A stretch of DNA of 64,000 nt from Glossina fuscipes (lineage: Eukaryota > Arthropoda > Insecta > Diptera > Glossinidae): the NCBI RefSeq assembly GCF_014805625.2, contig NW_023998455.1, positions 5,996,103-6,060,102 on the forward strand. Reading direction: 5' to 3'. The notes beneath the pieces were generated by a model. It did no database searches and was not told the origin of the DNA. It saw nothing but the letters and a program-made list of their open reading frames with translations. This document shows, in pieces, positions 50,060-62,180 of this stretch. A program made the translations under genes and the position numbers. Positions within the stretch are counted from its first letter, which is position 1; the number at the start of each line of letters is the position of its first letter.

Positions 50060-52399
50060 GGACACTAAACGATTTCACTCCTAATAAATCGTATAATATA
50101 TTCTTATATTTAATAAAAATTCTTTTAAACTACCGTTCTCTTTTCTCTTAAAACTACCGTTATTCACAAACTCCTAGGTGTAAATTTGACACTTAAAATA
50201 TGACCGGCTTTTGTTAATCAAACTAAAAGCAAAAGCAAAATCTCACTGGCAAGGCAAAGCATCATTAAAATGCGGACAAATTACTTGCAACAAACGGAAA
50301 TGAACTATTTTAGCAATGGCTTCTGCGGTAACTGTAATTTTGACAATGAATCCTTTAAGCGCGAAAGTAAATTACTGCCTTTGCTTCACATTCGAGCTAT
50401 TAATACTAAATTGATTGTTCGTGTTTTCGCGTTGAAGCATATTTTTGCAAATTTTTAAAGCTTCTTGTTTGCCACTGACAGACAAAACAGTGCTGTATTT
50501 ATCAAAACATAACAATATCATATGGTTAGTTGTTGTTTCAGGGTACTGAGCACTACTTATGCATGATGTTAACTACGTTTCATTTTCGACCTCTTTAAGC
50601 ATGTGTACGTGCAACACAATAGGTGCGACAAAACGGTTTTTCAAAATTGGCAAAACAGCCATAAACAAAATTGCTTTGCTTTAATATTGGTTGCTTTGGG
50701 TTTTACAAATCCTCTTATGTTTTATATATTTGTGAAGAACGTTATTTAAAATGTACCTATTGCTACATATAGGTTTTTTCAAAACAATCACCTATATATA
50801 GCGTGAATAATCGCTATCTCTTTCAATTCATCATCTACTCGTTTTTTGTACCATCAAATTGAGCTCTTTTTGCCTGGAAATCGGCTTTATCATCTATAAA
50901 AAAACTAGTGTGACCCGATGTCGAAACAAGGTGGCCGTCATTCACTTGAGCTCACCTAGGTAAGCATCGAGTAAAGCAGACTGATATTTTTAAAATCCAA
51001 ATTGGTACAACATAGGTATGCGATTCTCAGATGATTTTCTTTTTATATGATATTTTTTATGGCGCTTATGATTTTAATACACTTTCTTTATGTTAGCAAT
51101 TATCACATATAATTAGTTAGTTTACTAAAGAATTTTTGAATTTATTCGCATAAATTCCTTTTTTTCCACCTACAAGAACTTGCACTTGCCCTTTGAAATG
51201 ATTAAAATGTCTTTGGTTTCTCGCAAAAATCCGTTACCTGGTTTTTTCCTTTACAAATTTTGTAAAAAGCAATATCATGTGTTGAGAGTGGAGAGAGAAT
51301 ATGGATAAATGGCAACGTCATGAAGAAAAAGAGGAACCAAATTATTCACGTGTTCATAGCTTTCTGTTAAGATATGGAAATCTATATGCCATCTCTGTTA
51401 AAAAGATATTGTTATAAAATGGAGCTGAAAATAAAACAACGAATTTTTTTTTGTCAGAAATGACATTGAAGATCTGTTAAGGAGTTGAGAAAGTCAGACC
51501 AATGCAACGTTTTAACACTATACTTTTGAATGCTTGTATACATATCTCAATATATATATTAGAAAATGTGCAAAATCTATCTTATATCTAACTAATGCTT
51601 TGTAAACTGCCAGCGTATTTTTGGGAGGCAATTCTGACTGATTGTTGGCTATGACTTTGACTTGTAGTCAAAACGTTCAAAATAATTGCAAAATTATACT
51701 TCGCCCACTTTTTTATAAGTTCTTAATGGTTATTAGCTTATTGGCAGGTAATTCCAACTCTCTATCCGGATAGGTTTTATTTAGTGTGTTGTGTTCTTTG
51801 GAACCACAAGCCAGACATTTAATCATTTCGTATGACCCCAACAGTTGGGAACTAATAAACTAATGGTCATTATATAGTATACAGTCCAGCAGTTCTCCCG
51901 ACACTTGTAGCAATTGTTCGTAAAAAAACAAAAATAGAAACAACTCTTCCTCCTGACAATCACTAAGGTGGCTCTATTAAACATTTGATTTCTATTTTAA
52001 ATGGATATAGAAAATGTTTCTTTTTCACTAGAATGCGTTCGTTTTAAATCTCGATCCATGGCAATCAATTAATAATATCAACACGAAGTCATCTTAAATT
52101 CTTAAGCTAATCAAGAAGACAAGCATTTTGCGAATTTTCTGATTTGTATTTCTAGATGTTGCAAGGAGAAAAACAAGCATAAAATATCTACAGCTGTCCA
52201 GGGTCGAGATAAGACAAATGTTTGCCGAGTTGCATTTAAAGTAAATTCTTAACAAATGATTCAATTTTTGAAAGCTTTTCGGTTATGTTTTAATCCATAT
52301 ATTAAGAGCATGTCAACGAATAACATTTCAGTTCAAGTTTGCTAGTCGTTTAAAAAAGATTGCTTAGCCACCGCAGAACATTAATAGATCGTAGATAAA
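50060..52399. other. intergenic between spn-E and the first PEBP gene
   Basis: Divergent upstream region serving spn-E (minus) and a secreted PEBP gene (plus). I see only spacer with short open frames and no recognised repeat or RNA gene. A TATA-like/initiator pair for the PEBP gene lies at 52298-52333. Confidence 0.6.
52298..52333 (+). promoter_or_regulatory. candidate core promoter of the secreted PEBP gene
   Basis: A TATATTA box at about 52298 is followed about 30 bp later by TTCAGTTC, which fits the insect initiator TCAGTY. The ATG is 67 bp further on. The spacing is what a TATA-Inr promoter needs; it is predicted only. Confidence 0.4.
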
Positions 52400-53082
52400 A
52401 TGAGGAGAATATATTTGCTGTTTTTTCTGCTAGTCGGTTCCAGTTATGTGTTAGGCGAAGAAGCTGATATAGAAAAAATAATGAAGGATCATCAAATTAT
52501 ACCAGATGTAATCGATAAAGGACCTAAAGATTTCTTGAAAGTGCGAAAGAAGAAAAAAGTTTTTTCGGTTTATAAAATATATTTTTTCTTCTTTTATAGA
52601 TCATTTATAATAATAAGAAAGAGGTAAACTTGGGTGCCGAATTAACACCAACCCAGACGAAAGATGAGCCTGTGGTTGAATGGAATGGAGAACCTAATGC
52701 TTATTATACCTTAATTATGACAGATCCTGATGCGCCCTCACGTCGAGAACATCAATTACGTGAGTGGCAACATTGGATGGTCGTCAATATTCCCGACAAG
52801 GCTTTAAATAAAGGCGAAGTGTTAACGGCTTATGTTGGTTCCGGGCCACCGAAAGATACTGGTTTGCACCGCTATGTCTTCCTGCTGTACAAACAATCCG
52901 AAAAGCTAAATTTTATTGAGCCTTATTTATACAATAATAGCACAAACGGTCGATCTGGATTTTCAACACTCAAATTTGCTCGAAAGTATAAACTTGGTCA
53001 ACCAATTGCTGGCAATTTTTACCAATCGCAATACGACAATTACGTTCCTCAATTGTATATGCAGTTAGGTGTTAACTTATAA
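52400..53082 (+). CDS. secreted phosphatidylethanolamine-binding protein
   Basis: PEBP/RKIP-fold protein (binds phospholipid head groups; in insects often secreted in sensory or immune tissues). Exon 52400-52540 encodes a signal peptide (RRIYLLFFLLVGSSYVLG) and the family lead-in with IIPDVIDKGPK. A 59 bp intron (GTGCGA to TTTATAG) joins to exon 52600-53082, for 207 aa. The binding-site motifs are intact: TDPDAPSRRE, EWQHWMVVNIP and GPPKDTGLHRYVFLLYKQ, then GNFYQSQYDNYVP. The intron is not a multiple of three, so reading through it would break the frame. It is the first member of a local PEBP cluster and the only one with a signal peptide. AATAAA follows at 53165. Confidence 0.9.
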
Positions 53083-53164
53083 AAGTTATCCTCAATTAGC
53101 CAACTTTGCATTAAAGCAAGCAGATATAAGAATTTTCGAATATTGTAAGAACGGAAAACGTTGA

Positions 53165-53170
53165 AATAAA
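53165..53170 (+). terminator. AATAAA poly-A signal of the secreted PEBP gene
   Basis: Canonical hexamer 83 bp after the TAA stop. Confidence 0.7.
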
Positions 53171-55319
53171 GAATAAGAAAATAAGCATTCTGAAAATCAT
53201 ATAAATCCAAAAGGAGTTGTGACCCCATTTTGAGTAAACTATGAAATAGTATGCATTATACACTAACGCAACATATCTTAGGGCAAGTTATTAAGAACTT
53301 CCACGTTCCACCTTCCCTTGACATTTTATTATTACCTTCAACGGATAGTTGTATGCTGCGCTAATCGGAGAAGATTAAATTAAATTAAGTTAGGAATTAA
53401 CCGGATTAGGAAGGCATAAGTTGGACTTCAGAAAAAATAGTTAATTGCCTTTAAAAAGTTTCCAGAGAAAGAGGTTGTAGGGATTTGCAATCGACCCAAA
53501 AAAATGATTGAATGTTTTTATTTTAAAAAACCTGCAGATCCTTTCTATGAAACCTGCTATTTAAGAAAATTAAAAGGCCTTACTGTTGATAAGTAAGTCC
53601 TGGCTGCACTAAAGTACTATTTAATATCGCTTTTAAGAAGATAGATAATAAAACAGACAATTTGTTTAGCCTGTTAGTAGCTGCCCCTATTAAAACTTGA
53701 TTCGATTGTCGTGACATTGGATTGAGTTTGTTTCTTAGCCACTTTTCCATTTGATTGTAGGCATAAAAGGTAGAAGCGCATTGCGCCGTGGACAAAACTA
53801 AGAACTATTGAACAACGGAATAAGCTTCGGCCTGGGAAAACATCTGAATTCCCACAGGCTAATTTTGAACATTTGAAATCATTGATTAGAACAACATTCG
53901 TTACGAACTTACACTTCACGTTTATATACGCCTTACACTATGCTAATATGAGTCTAGTAAATATTTTCAATTCAAAGTCGAAATTATTGCAAAGGTACTT
54001 GGTGGAAAGGATTTATAAAACCCATGTGAAAAAGGCGTTCAACACAATACCATAAAATGGGCTGATGGATGACTCTAAACTAGTCTTTAAAGGCTCTATG
54101 TAGCCACCAACCACACCTTACATGCACCACCATTGCAGCATTATTTAGAAACTGTCATATAAGGAAATCTGAAATTCAACATAATTACGGGGATTTCGAA
54201 TGTAAAGTCTCGCATTAAATAAAAATTGTTTTTTCCAAGTCGTTCACCCACACATGCATGTACGTATTGTATACAAATGTTGTAATTATATTACAAAAGC
54301 AAAAGCAGTGATATAATCTCGCGTGTTGAACTATAAAATACAAATCTAAAGATGCAAATTATCATGTATACACAATAATGGATTGATAGTAGATGTCAAG
54401 CATGACTGGAAAACGGTATTTAACTTGCGCCAGCAGAATGCGTTCATTTGCGCACACAATTGGATATGCAACGCGCGTTTTTAACTAACAGCTAAGAAAA
54501 ATGTACGATTAAAAGAAAATCTTCCATACCATTTGCCCATTTGTGATTTCTATTTGATATTCTACTTCGTAGAGGAGGGGTGCGATGGTATCTCCTTCTT
54601 TCAGCCACTAATGTATAACGTTGTGAATCACTTTTGCAAGTCAAGTGTCCTTCGTCAATAAACCATCTGAAGAATGTCGTAAGAATTACGTTCCTTCCTA
54701 AATATAGGGTCACTATCTGATCTCCACGTCAAGTCCATAAAAAATGGATAAAAAAAGTTTAACCTTGGCTTATCAAAGAGGTTGAATATTCGAAGCAAAG
54801 TACGTTTACCTTAAGGCGTCTTAATGCGATCAATTCCTATGCAAAACTCTCAATTGATGGATATAAACTCTACTTGGAAATGCAGAACAGCCAGAGATAG
54901 TCAATAAAATCGAAAAGTCAGCGAAACAAGAACACTACCAGCTAGCTAACTGTGCTTGATGCGTTTTGGAGAAATAGTGATCGTGACAGGAATAAGTTAA
55001 TGGAAACTTTCTAATTGTCAAATTTGGCTTTTCCCATTAAGCAATAAAATCACTGAGCCTTATTTCGTCTAGTAAATAAAACTCAGAAAGAATAATGTCG
55101 TCATTTAACTAAAGTTCACAATTACATGCATAGAAAATCCAAAGAGAATATATGAGAGAAAGTGAGAAAGTTGTCCATACTACAAACAATGTTAAAGTAG
55201 CCAAAGGCAACAAAGCAAAATATTCGAAACAAGTCTCTAAAGTACATTCGCTGAGTGAAAAGATTAAATCCATTTTTTAGTTATAAAGGAGTGCAGCGCT
55301 GCTTAAATTTTACAGATCA

Positions 55320-55420
55320 ATTCAGAATTTTCATCTGTCCACACTTGAGCAAACGTTATTGCGAAAAAAATGACGGACAGACGGACGTGTCTCGAGCTGA
55401 CCAACTTTATATAGCTTTTA
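55320..55420 (+). repeat. dispersed fly repeat fragment, GACGGACAGACGGACGTG core
   Basis: A short truncated copy with ATTTTCATCTGTCCACACTTGAGC before the core and GAGCTGACCAACTTTATA after it. Same family as the copies at 1410 and 41300, judged by the shared core only. Confidence 0.4.
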
Positions 55421-55920
55421 AATTATATTTCTGCTTGTTAACATTTAATGGGAAAGTTCATTTAATGTCTTCCTTGGATAGTGAAATGAAAACATTATAC
55501 CAACTTTTAGATATATTTAAAAAAACAACGAAATAATGGACAAGCAAAAAATGAAATACTATCCACGCACATAGCAGACTGCATAAATAATTCTGTTCCT
55601 TCATAAACGGAGTATAGCGTCTTCGTGCGTCGCGCACCATTCATCGCACTCTAAGCAACTAAAACAATACGAAATCAAACGGATACTGCGCTTGACCTAA
55701 TGACTTAATATGTGCTTTTCCATCTTCCTTGTCGAAATCACACTTTCTACCATGTGCATATGGATGCCCCTTCTAAACAATTTTGTAGACATAAAAATTG
55801 ATATATGCGTAACGTTCCCTTTACATTTTAATTTACCTGTTGTTCCTACCGAGCACGAATTTTCCACACTTCTGATTTTCTCATTTACCTAAGAAGGAAA
55901 TATTCATCCCTACAAACAGC

Positions 55921-56271
55921 ATGAAAATTGCCTTCAAGGGAAAATTAATCACCAAAAACATTAAATTCAATTACTGTATTGTCCTAGTGGACTACTTTAT
56001 CCCTGCTGTTAAACTTTGTTTCAATTGCGGCCGCTTTGGCCACATTTTCAAATTTTGCAAGAGCATCGAAGGCAAATGCTTGAACTGCGGTAAGTCACCG
56101 GCCTGCACCATTAACTCTTGCAAACTAATCAAATGCTTAGGTTGTGGGTCGTTGGACCATAATGTAATTTATAGAGATTTTCGTTTCAAGAAAACCTACA
56201 CCGCAAAATTTACAGCCAATCTTAGGAGAAACGAAACTGATTTGATTAGAACAGATGAACGATTTCTTTAG
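55921..56271 (+). mobile_element. degenerate zinc-knuckle gag fragment of a non-LTR retrotransposon
   Basis: A 116-codon frame holds CCHC-type knuckles in series as in jockey/I-type ORF1 proteins. CFNCGRFGHIFKFC is an intact CX2CX4HX4C. CLNCGKSPACTINSC lacks the His. CLGCGSLDHNVIYRD has lost its last Cys. No endonuclease or reverse transcriptase frame follows, so this is a dead fragment. It sits about 330 bp before a broken PEBP copy. Confidence 0.7.
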
Positions 56272-56605
56272 AACAGAGACCGCTTTAATTGTATTTTCTC
56301 TATATAAGTGGTTTTGAAACATTCGAATTTTCTGCTCTAAACTTGTTCATTTAATTTTACAGTCCTCTCTTCATTATTTTTGTTATTGTATTGAGTTTGT
56401 GTAGTTTTATGATGATACTTAATATTTTCCTGCACTTTCCGATCCCTCAAAAACACTTCCAGTTGATTTGCTAAACGGTTCCCCTTCCTTGATAAAACAA
56501 TTTTATTCGGATCACATATGGTAATGAGGTTACGGCCAATAATTAGCCTGAATTAATGCCTTCTCAAGTGAAATGCCAACCAAAAGTAGCTTAGCACGCA
56601 AAAAA

Positions 56606-56998
56606 AGGTGTCTACTATACCCTGATAATGACGGAACCAGATGCTCCTAGTCGAGAGAATCAGTCTTGGGGAGAATGGCTTGATTGGCTAGCAGTTAATA
56701 TACCAAACGATCATTTACAAAAGGAAGAAGTTTTGTACGAATACCAAGGTTCAAGTCCGGCGAAAGGTAGCGGCTTCCACCGCTATGTCTTTTTATTATA
56801 CCGAAATGTTTGCAATTCTCTGAGGCATACACATCGTGCAGCAGCATCGAAAGACGTGCATGTTTTTCCATGCGAAACTTTGCAACAAATTATGATATAA
56901 GTGAGCCTAGAGGGGGGAATGTCTATAATGCTCAATACGTTGACTACTCATTGATTATAATTAAAGAATTGTTAGGCGTAGATAAGGAGAGCATATGA
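56606..56998 (+). pseudogene. PEBP pseudogene 1 (frameshifted, 5' exon missing)
   Basis: The open frame starts in mid-domain (VYYTLIMTEPDAPSRE) and keeps GEWLDWLAVNIP and GSGFHRYVFLLY. It is then lost by a one-base shift near 56806-56812. The rest continues in the next frame (QFSEAYTSC through GNVYNAQYVDYS) to a stop at 56998. No exon with the PEBP N terminus is seen upstream. The frame is open up to the shift, which suggests fairly recent inactivation. A sequencing error is possible but would not explain the missing 5' exon. Confidence 0.8.
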
Positions 56999-57096
56999 AA
57001 ATCAAAACTAAAAGTCACATTCAATTTTTATTCAGTCAATTGCATAAAATACTGACCAAGTTAACAGGCAGATGCGAGTAAGAAATATTTCAAAAC

Positions 57097-57833
57097 TTAG
57101 CCTTTCAATTGTTTATGCACAGTCGGTACGTAATCATCCCATTGAGCTTGAAAGAAATTACCAGCCACCAATTCGCTCATTTTATGTTTCTTAGCAAATT
57201 TCGCCGCACTAAAGCGGGCACGCCCCCTGCCACTGTTCTTAGGTATACGCTCCTCGTCAAATTTCATTTTCGTCGGCTGTTTGTACAGCAAAAACACGTA
57301 ACGATGTAAACCGGTTCCTTCTGGCGGGCCCGAGCCTACGTAGGCTGTTATGACTTCACCTTTTTCGACGGCGTTTCCCGGTATGTTAGCGACAACCCAA
57401 TGTTGATATTCCCGATTTGTTGGATTCTTGCGACTGGGAGCATCAGGGTCGGTTAGTATAATTGTATAAAATGTATTATCTGACGCATCCCACGAAACAG
57501 TTGGTGGAGTTTTCACCTGAGTTGGAGTTAATTCGCCGCCTTTATCAACTTTCATACCGCCAGCGTAACTTACCTAAAGAAGAATGCTTTTATTTAACAA
57601 CGCATTATTTTTCTTTCATATATTTTTTTTTTTCATTAATATTCGGAATATTAGAAAATGACAATTTGCAACCACAAACGACTTCAACCTAACCACATTG
57701 ACAGACCTACATTTAAGAGAAATGAATTTAATTTTTTACAACTTACTGATAAAAATTGCTTGGGTGGTGCTGGTACAACATCTGGAACAACTTTATGAGA
57801 TAAGAAAATTGTATCAATTTCCTCGTCAGTCAT
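57097..57833 (-). CDS. cytosolic phosphatidylethanolamine-binding protein (Pebp1-like)
   Basis: Intact PEBP/RKIP-family gene without a signal peptide, so expected in the cytosol. Exon 57833-57747 encodes 29 residues (MTDEEIDTIF onward, with VVPDVVPAPPKQFLS). A 173 bp intron (GTAAGT to CTTTAG) joins in phase 0 to exon 57573-57097, for 187 aa, the usual family length. The motifs are complete: VSYAGGMKVDKGGELTPTQVK (here in two parts), TDPDAPSRKN, YQHWVVANIP, GPPEGTGLHRYVFLLYKQ and GNFFQAQWDDYVP. The frame could open at an internal Met (57555), but that would delete the first beta strand. It lies opposite to the other cluster members. Confidence 0.92.
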
Positions 57834-58301
57834 TGCGTGACGAAACAATTATTTGTTAAAAATTAATTTAAAGGATTTGTTTAAACGCTCTTTCCTATCA
57901 GATGTCTTCTGCTCGTTTGACTTTTTATTCAGCGTGCATATGACAGAAAAACTTTTTTTTATTTTTCAAATCAAAAATTCTGTTAAGTCAATATTTTTAT
58001 CGAACCTGACGACTTATTCGAATTGCGCACCGATTGGTTTTAAGATGCTTTCTATGTTGAGATTTTTCAATTCTTTTTCAACAGTTAAATTAAAAAACAA
58101 CTTTTTACGTGGGAAAAGACCTTCAATTATTACATCGAAGCAGTATGAAGTTTTCCAATTTTGAAAACAATTACAAACAAGGTTTTTCTGTTAATTCATA
58201 GGCAATCTACGACTAGAACGTAAAAGCTGGAAGAGGTGCGCAATTAAGACTTCCGATCCGCGAACTCCGCCATTATAAACAGTCCCAAAAAATAGCATTC
58301 A

Positions 58302-58740
58302 ATGAAAAGCATGTATCTAACCCGCCAGAGACCGGATTTTCGCGCTGTTAAATCAGCTCTAAAGTACAACTTAGGCTCGGAATTTTTTTCCAAATTGAAT
58401 GGGATGACGACTGGCCGTTTTTCTCCGCGGTTCCGTAATTACCGGTATTGGCTCGTCACTAACATACCTTGCGATCAGATAGTTGTCGTCGTAGATTATA
58501 TCGGCCCAGTGCCACCTAAACACACTGGATGACACCGCTATGCGTCCATACCGTTTTGTATAAACAACCGCATAAATTAGTAAAAAACAAAACTTATGTG
58601 TCTAGTAATTCCGGTAACGGCCAGATTATTTCAGCGCATTTACACTTGCAAAAAACACAACTTGGGCTTACCTATAAATGGCAATTTCTTTCTTTTAATT
58701 GGAGAGCAACCGTTAATACACTTTAATAAAAACTTTAGAA
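58302..58740 (+). pseudogene. PEBP pseudogene 2 (heavily decayed)
   Basis: PEBP pieces lie in three different frames: YWLVTNIP and GPVPPKHTG, then a stop, HRYA, VLYKQPHKLV with SSNSGNG, and finally NLGLPINGNFF. At least two frameshifts and one in-frame stop are needed, and the DPDAPSR motif is gone. This is a much older loss than pseudogene 1. Confidence 0.75.
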
Positions 58741-58865
58741 ACTCTCAACTGTTATCATCTTTTTTAATAAATTTCATCTTCGCGTACAATTTAAAACGGC
58801 TTGATAGTTGGTTTCCACTGTTAGATGCTCGGGATTACATACTGCATTTACTCGCATCGGTGGTT

Positions 58866-59309
58866 TTATTTACCCGCAGCTGTTGCTAAAGGATTGCGCA
58901 GTACCAATATTACCGAATCTCCGCGTAAGAACATCTTCGATATAAAACGATCCTTGTTCACCGGTTTCACTTTCTTTTTGCCTTTACCTGTGCGCGGTAG
59001 TTCAGTCCACATCTCTTTAACATTTTCGAGTACCATATTACAGTGGCGATCAAAAGCCTTAACCCGCCCCAACAATTTTTTATTATTGCGACAATTTATT
59101 AAAACTTGTGTATTATTTTTCACTGACTGCGTTAAAACAGAGAGCGGCCCCGTATTAAATTCTTCCTCCTCTTGGCGCGCTAATTCTTCCGGCGTCAGTT
59201 CAGATTTTGGCTTTACCAATGCCCTGAAATTCCAAATTTAAATGAACATAGCAAAATAATAATATACAAAGATGTAAAAATTGTAGCTATTTTTATTTTT
59301 CGCTTACAT
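58866..59309 (-). CDS. SmD2: snRNP core protein Sm D2
   Basis: Spliceosomal Sm-ring subunit, nuclear/cytoplasmic snRNP assembly. The 119 aa product has the length and near-identical sequence expected of fly SmD2. Sm1 and Sm2 motifs are seen in [23 protein letters not shown] and [14 protein letters not shown] (each shortened here to key residues: [15 protein letters not shown]). The start codon is split: exon 1 ends AT (59309-59308) at a GTAAGC donor, and exon 2 (59223-58866) begins with G after TTTCAG, followed by Ala-Leu-Val-Lys-Pro-Lys. Reading exon 2 alone would leave only a TTG start, so the split ATG is the best model. The intron is 84 bp. Confidence 0.93.
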
Positions 59310-59404
59310 ATTTTATTATTTTAGTGAAGTAATTACAAAAAAAAGTCCCTGATTCAGAAAATGCTTTAGTAAATGTTTAGAAGTCTTTGCTCTTATAATT
59401 AGTG

Positions 59405-59622
59405 TCATTTGACATTTTTCACGTTGTCAATATTGCCATTCTTAATATTTACTAGTTTGAAAGCAAAATTTGCAGGGATGAGGATAGTATTTTTGGTATG
59501 CACCGTGCGGTCGTAACAACAGAAATCTGATTGAAAATAAATTATTTTTAAGAGTCTCTTGGTCCCATCTTTCATTATTACAAATACAACAGCGATGGCA
59601 TCGTACACGCCTGAATGTATTT
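59405..59622 (-). other. orphan open block, possible terminal exon
   Basis: Minus strand: an ACATTCAG acceptor near 59613 is followed by about 67 open codons (GVYDAIAVVFVIMKDGTKR ... VKNVK) to a stop at 59405. I do not recognise it, and no upstream partner exon is evident in the AT-rich spacer. It could be chance, a decayed copy, or the last exon of a gene. Confidence 0.2.
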
Positions 59623-61919
59623 ACTTTGAAAGAGTTCAAAATATATATAATAAAAATATTTATAATAAAAATATGTTATCCTATTTATATTACTCGAGAG
59701 AATTCCTTGTTAAGTAATTATGAAGACTTCGCAGTTGCCCATTATTTTGGTAAACAAAGCAACCAGATATCAACGTGTCTGATAATTAATAGTGGGAACA
59801 TTTTTCTCTTTGTATGTTTGCCATTTTTTAATTATTTTGTTACTGCTTTTTTTCATCATTCTTCTTATTTATTAAAAGCAACTCTGTGCTCCCTTCATTC
59901 TCCACACATGGTACTTTTTTTATAAACGGTGTAAAGGAAAAAAACAGTTAACGGGTTTCTGTGAAACAAAAGAAATTTGGCAAGCACAAAAAGAAGTGAT
60001 TCGAATTGAAAAATCGAGAAATTAAGCAAAATCTTTCACAAAAAATTAGATAAAAAATTGGGAAATAAAAAAAGACGCACCCATATTTTATATATGTATA
60101 TATATATATATATATCAAATTAAGTATATTCAAATTATTAAGTATATATCAAATTTTGTTTACTAAAGTTGTTAAATATATCTCAAATTTTGTTAATAAG
60201 TACATTGACTGGTAACTGCATTTTGTATTATTTACAATTTCATTTGTTAGCAAGGTGACCCATCTGAGATTCACATAGTTTTCTTGGAAATCTCGTTGGT
60301 ATCTCCTTAGTTGCTAGTATGAATACATGAATGCGTGAATAAGTGAGGGAGTTAATATTTAATTGTGAAATAAATATATTTTTGTACACAAGTATTCATA
60401 TTGGCAGCAAAAGTATGATCGCTATCATAATTTCTTAAAAATTTCGTGCCCATAGGTAGAAAGTTGATAAAACACTTTACATTGATAAGGAGATTGTTAT
60501 ATCCTTTGCAATTTCTTATATTTGTAGAAATATTTTAATTCAGTAAACTTTCGTATAAATGTAGAGAAAAATATTTGTTTTCTTCTCTAGTTGTACGCCG
60601 CGACTGAAGATGTAAGTATAGATTTTCTGAATAGCATTTAACAGAGCCTAGCCGTAGAGAACACTAGAGTTATTAGCGGATATTTCGTCTGTATTTTAGT
60701 CAATCAAACGAAGCCTTTGGTTTGTAATTGATCTAGCAGAGTGAGTAGTTTTTATTACTTATTGCTCCTTTGCGCTTTGTCGAACATACCGACATATGAC
60801 ATAGATGAAATGACAGACTGTTGATATACAATTGATTACAACCTCTAACGAATTAATTGCAAATGGAGTAAAAAGCAAAAAAAAAAAAAATTAATTTACT
60901 TACCCTTCACAAATCACGCAATTGAAACTTAGTGTTCGTCCTGCTGAATACAAGAGCGAAGTTACATTTTTTATACGTGATTATCCCCGAAACATTGTAA
61001 AGCAATTTTTAATCGATATAAACTGTTACATACAAATAAAGTAGTCTAAGTGCATTGAAATACACAGCACTTTATAAAAGAAAATGTATTTACTGCACTA
61101 TGCCTTACAAACTTACGGAAAAGCATATATTCTGATGAGCGCTTTAAACGCCCATATAAAAAAGTGCTCCCTCAAACATTTGAAACATTTTCATTTTGGC
61201 AGCATTGTGCTGTTTTATAAGTTTTTTTAAAGAATAGTTTACAAATTAAATACCAAGGTATTTCCAATAAAATTTTAGACGTCATTTTGCGGCACTCTGA
61301 CCAAACTTGCCATTAGCAGGTATTTGAATAATTTCTATAAGAAATAGAATTCGTCACTTTCACAATTTTGAAGATTATTCAAATTTATTTGTCTCCGATA
61401 ACAGCTGCAACAAAGGCGAGGGAATAGTCGGAACAGGTAAAACTACACAAGGAGACGGCATCGCCAATACTGCCCATAATAAGACAAGAACCCTTGGAAA
61501 ATTGGAAAAACCAATACCAAAAACAATCACATAATATATTTCTGCCATAAGTATTTATTTTTTACGATATATTCCAAGGTATTTAGCAGCATGATTGGTG
61601 TTCACAATCGATTTTAAGCACTTATTGTCTGCTAGCCAAATCAACAGCTCCTGTATACCGCTCATTAAAACAACAATATTCAGCTATTGGGCGCTTTTTG
61701 CTGAATAACGTTGTCACAAATAGGTATTAAAATATTTTATCTTTCAATCTTCGGAAATATCATTGCCATTATATCAATTTTCCTATCCCAGATACTTTTT
61801 GCAAAGCAGTGCTGATTGTGTCAAAGCTTTGCTCGAAAGGCGGAAACTCCACTTGATCTTAATCAAAAGTGGACACAAAGAGAAATCGTCTGCGCGTTTA
61901 CACAACCAATATTCCTGAC
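59623..61919. other. intergenic, AT-rich
   Basis: Spacer between SmD2 and the SLIRP-like gene, with a TA microsatellite near 60095-60115. No coding or RNA gene recognised. An in-frame TAA at 61860 shows that the SLIRP-like reading frame does not extend upstream without an intron. Confidence 0.6.
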
Positions 61920-62180
61920 ATGTCGAATGTTCGGCGTACTTATAAACTTTTTGTAGGCAATTTACCATGGACCGTTGGAAAGAAAGAGCTGGAATTATAT
62001 TTTTCTAAATTCGGTCATGTATCCTCAGCCGCCATAGTATATGACAATCAACAAGCGATATCGAAGGGATATGGTTTTGTGACATTTAGCAGTAGCGATA
62101 GCTACAATAGTGCTTGCAACCAAAATTTGCATTATCTTGAGGGACGCGCTTTAAGCGTCAAAGAAGCTAACAACCAATAA
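61920..62180 (+). CDS. SLIRP2: SLIRP-like mitochondrial RRM protein
   Basis: Small single-RRM protein of 86 aa. SLIRP partners LRPPRC/bicoid stability factor to stabilise mitochondrial mRNAs (known for the family). The RRM fills the protein: RNP2 is KLFVGNL (residues 9-15), RNP1 is KGYGFVTF (about 48-55), and the ELELYFSKFGHV helix lies between them. The start was set at ATG 61920 because the upstream codons have no ATG before the TAA at 61860. Single exon as seen; a 5' UTR intron is possible. The orthology to SLIRP2 rather than SLIRP1 is inferred from location only. Confidence 0.8.
   Translation: MSNVRRTYKLFVGNLPWTVGKKELELYFSKFGHVSSAAIVYDNQQAISKGYGFVTFSSSDSYNSACNQNLHYLEGRALSVKEANNQ

Larger units (their letters stand above)
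53083..55920. other. intergenic spacer within the PEBP cluster
   Basis: Holds the AATAAA at 53165-53170 and one dispersed-repeat fragment (about 55320-55420). A 71-codon minus-strand frame at 53795-53580 has no recognised domain and is not called. Nothing else supported. Confidence 0.6.

Noticed and set aside
53580..53919. Minus frames of 71 and 81 codons after the first PEBP gene
   Set aside because: No recognised domain and mutually overlapping frames.
61869..61919. Upstream extension of the SLIRP-like frame
   Set aside because: It has no ATG, only a GTG, and is closed by a TAA at 61860.
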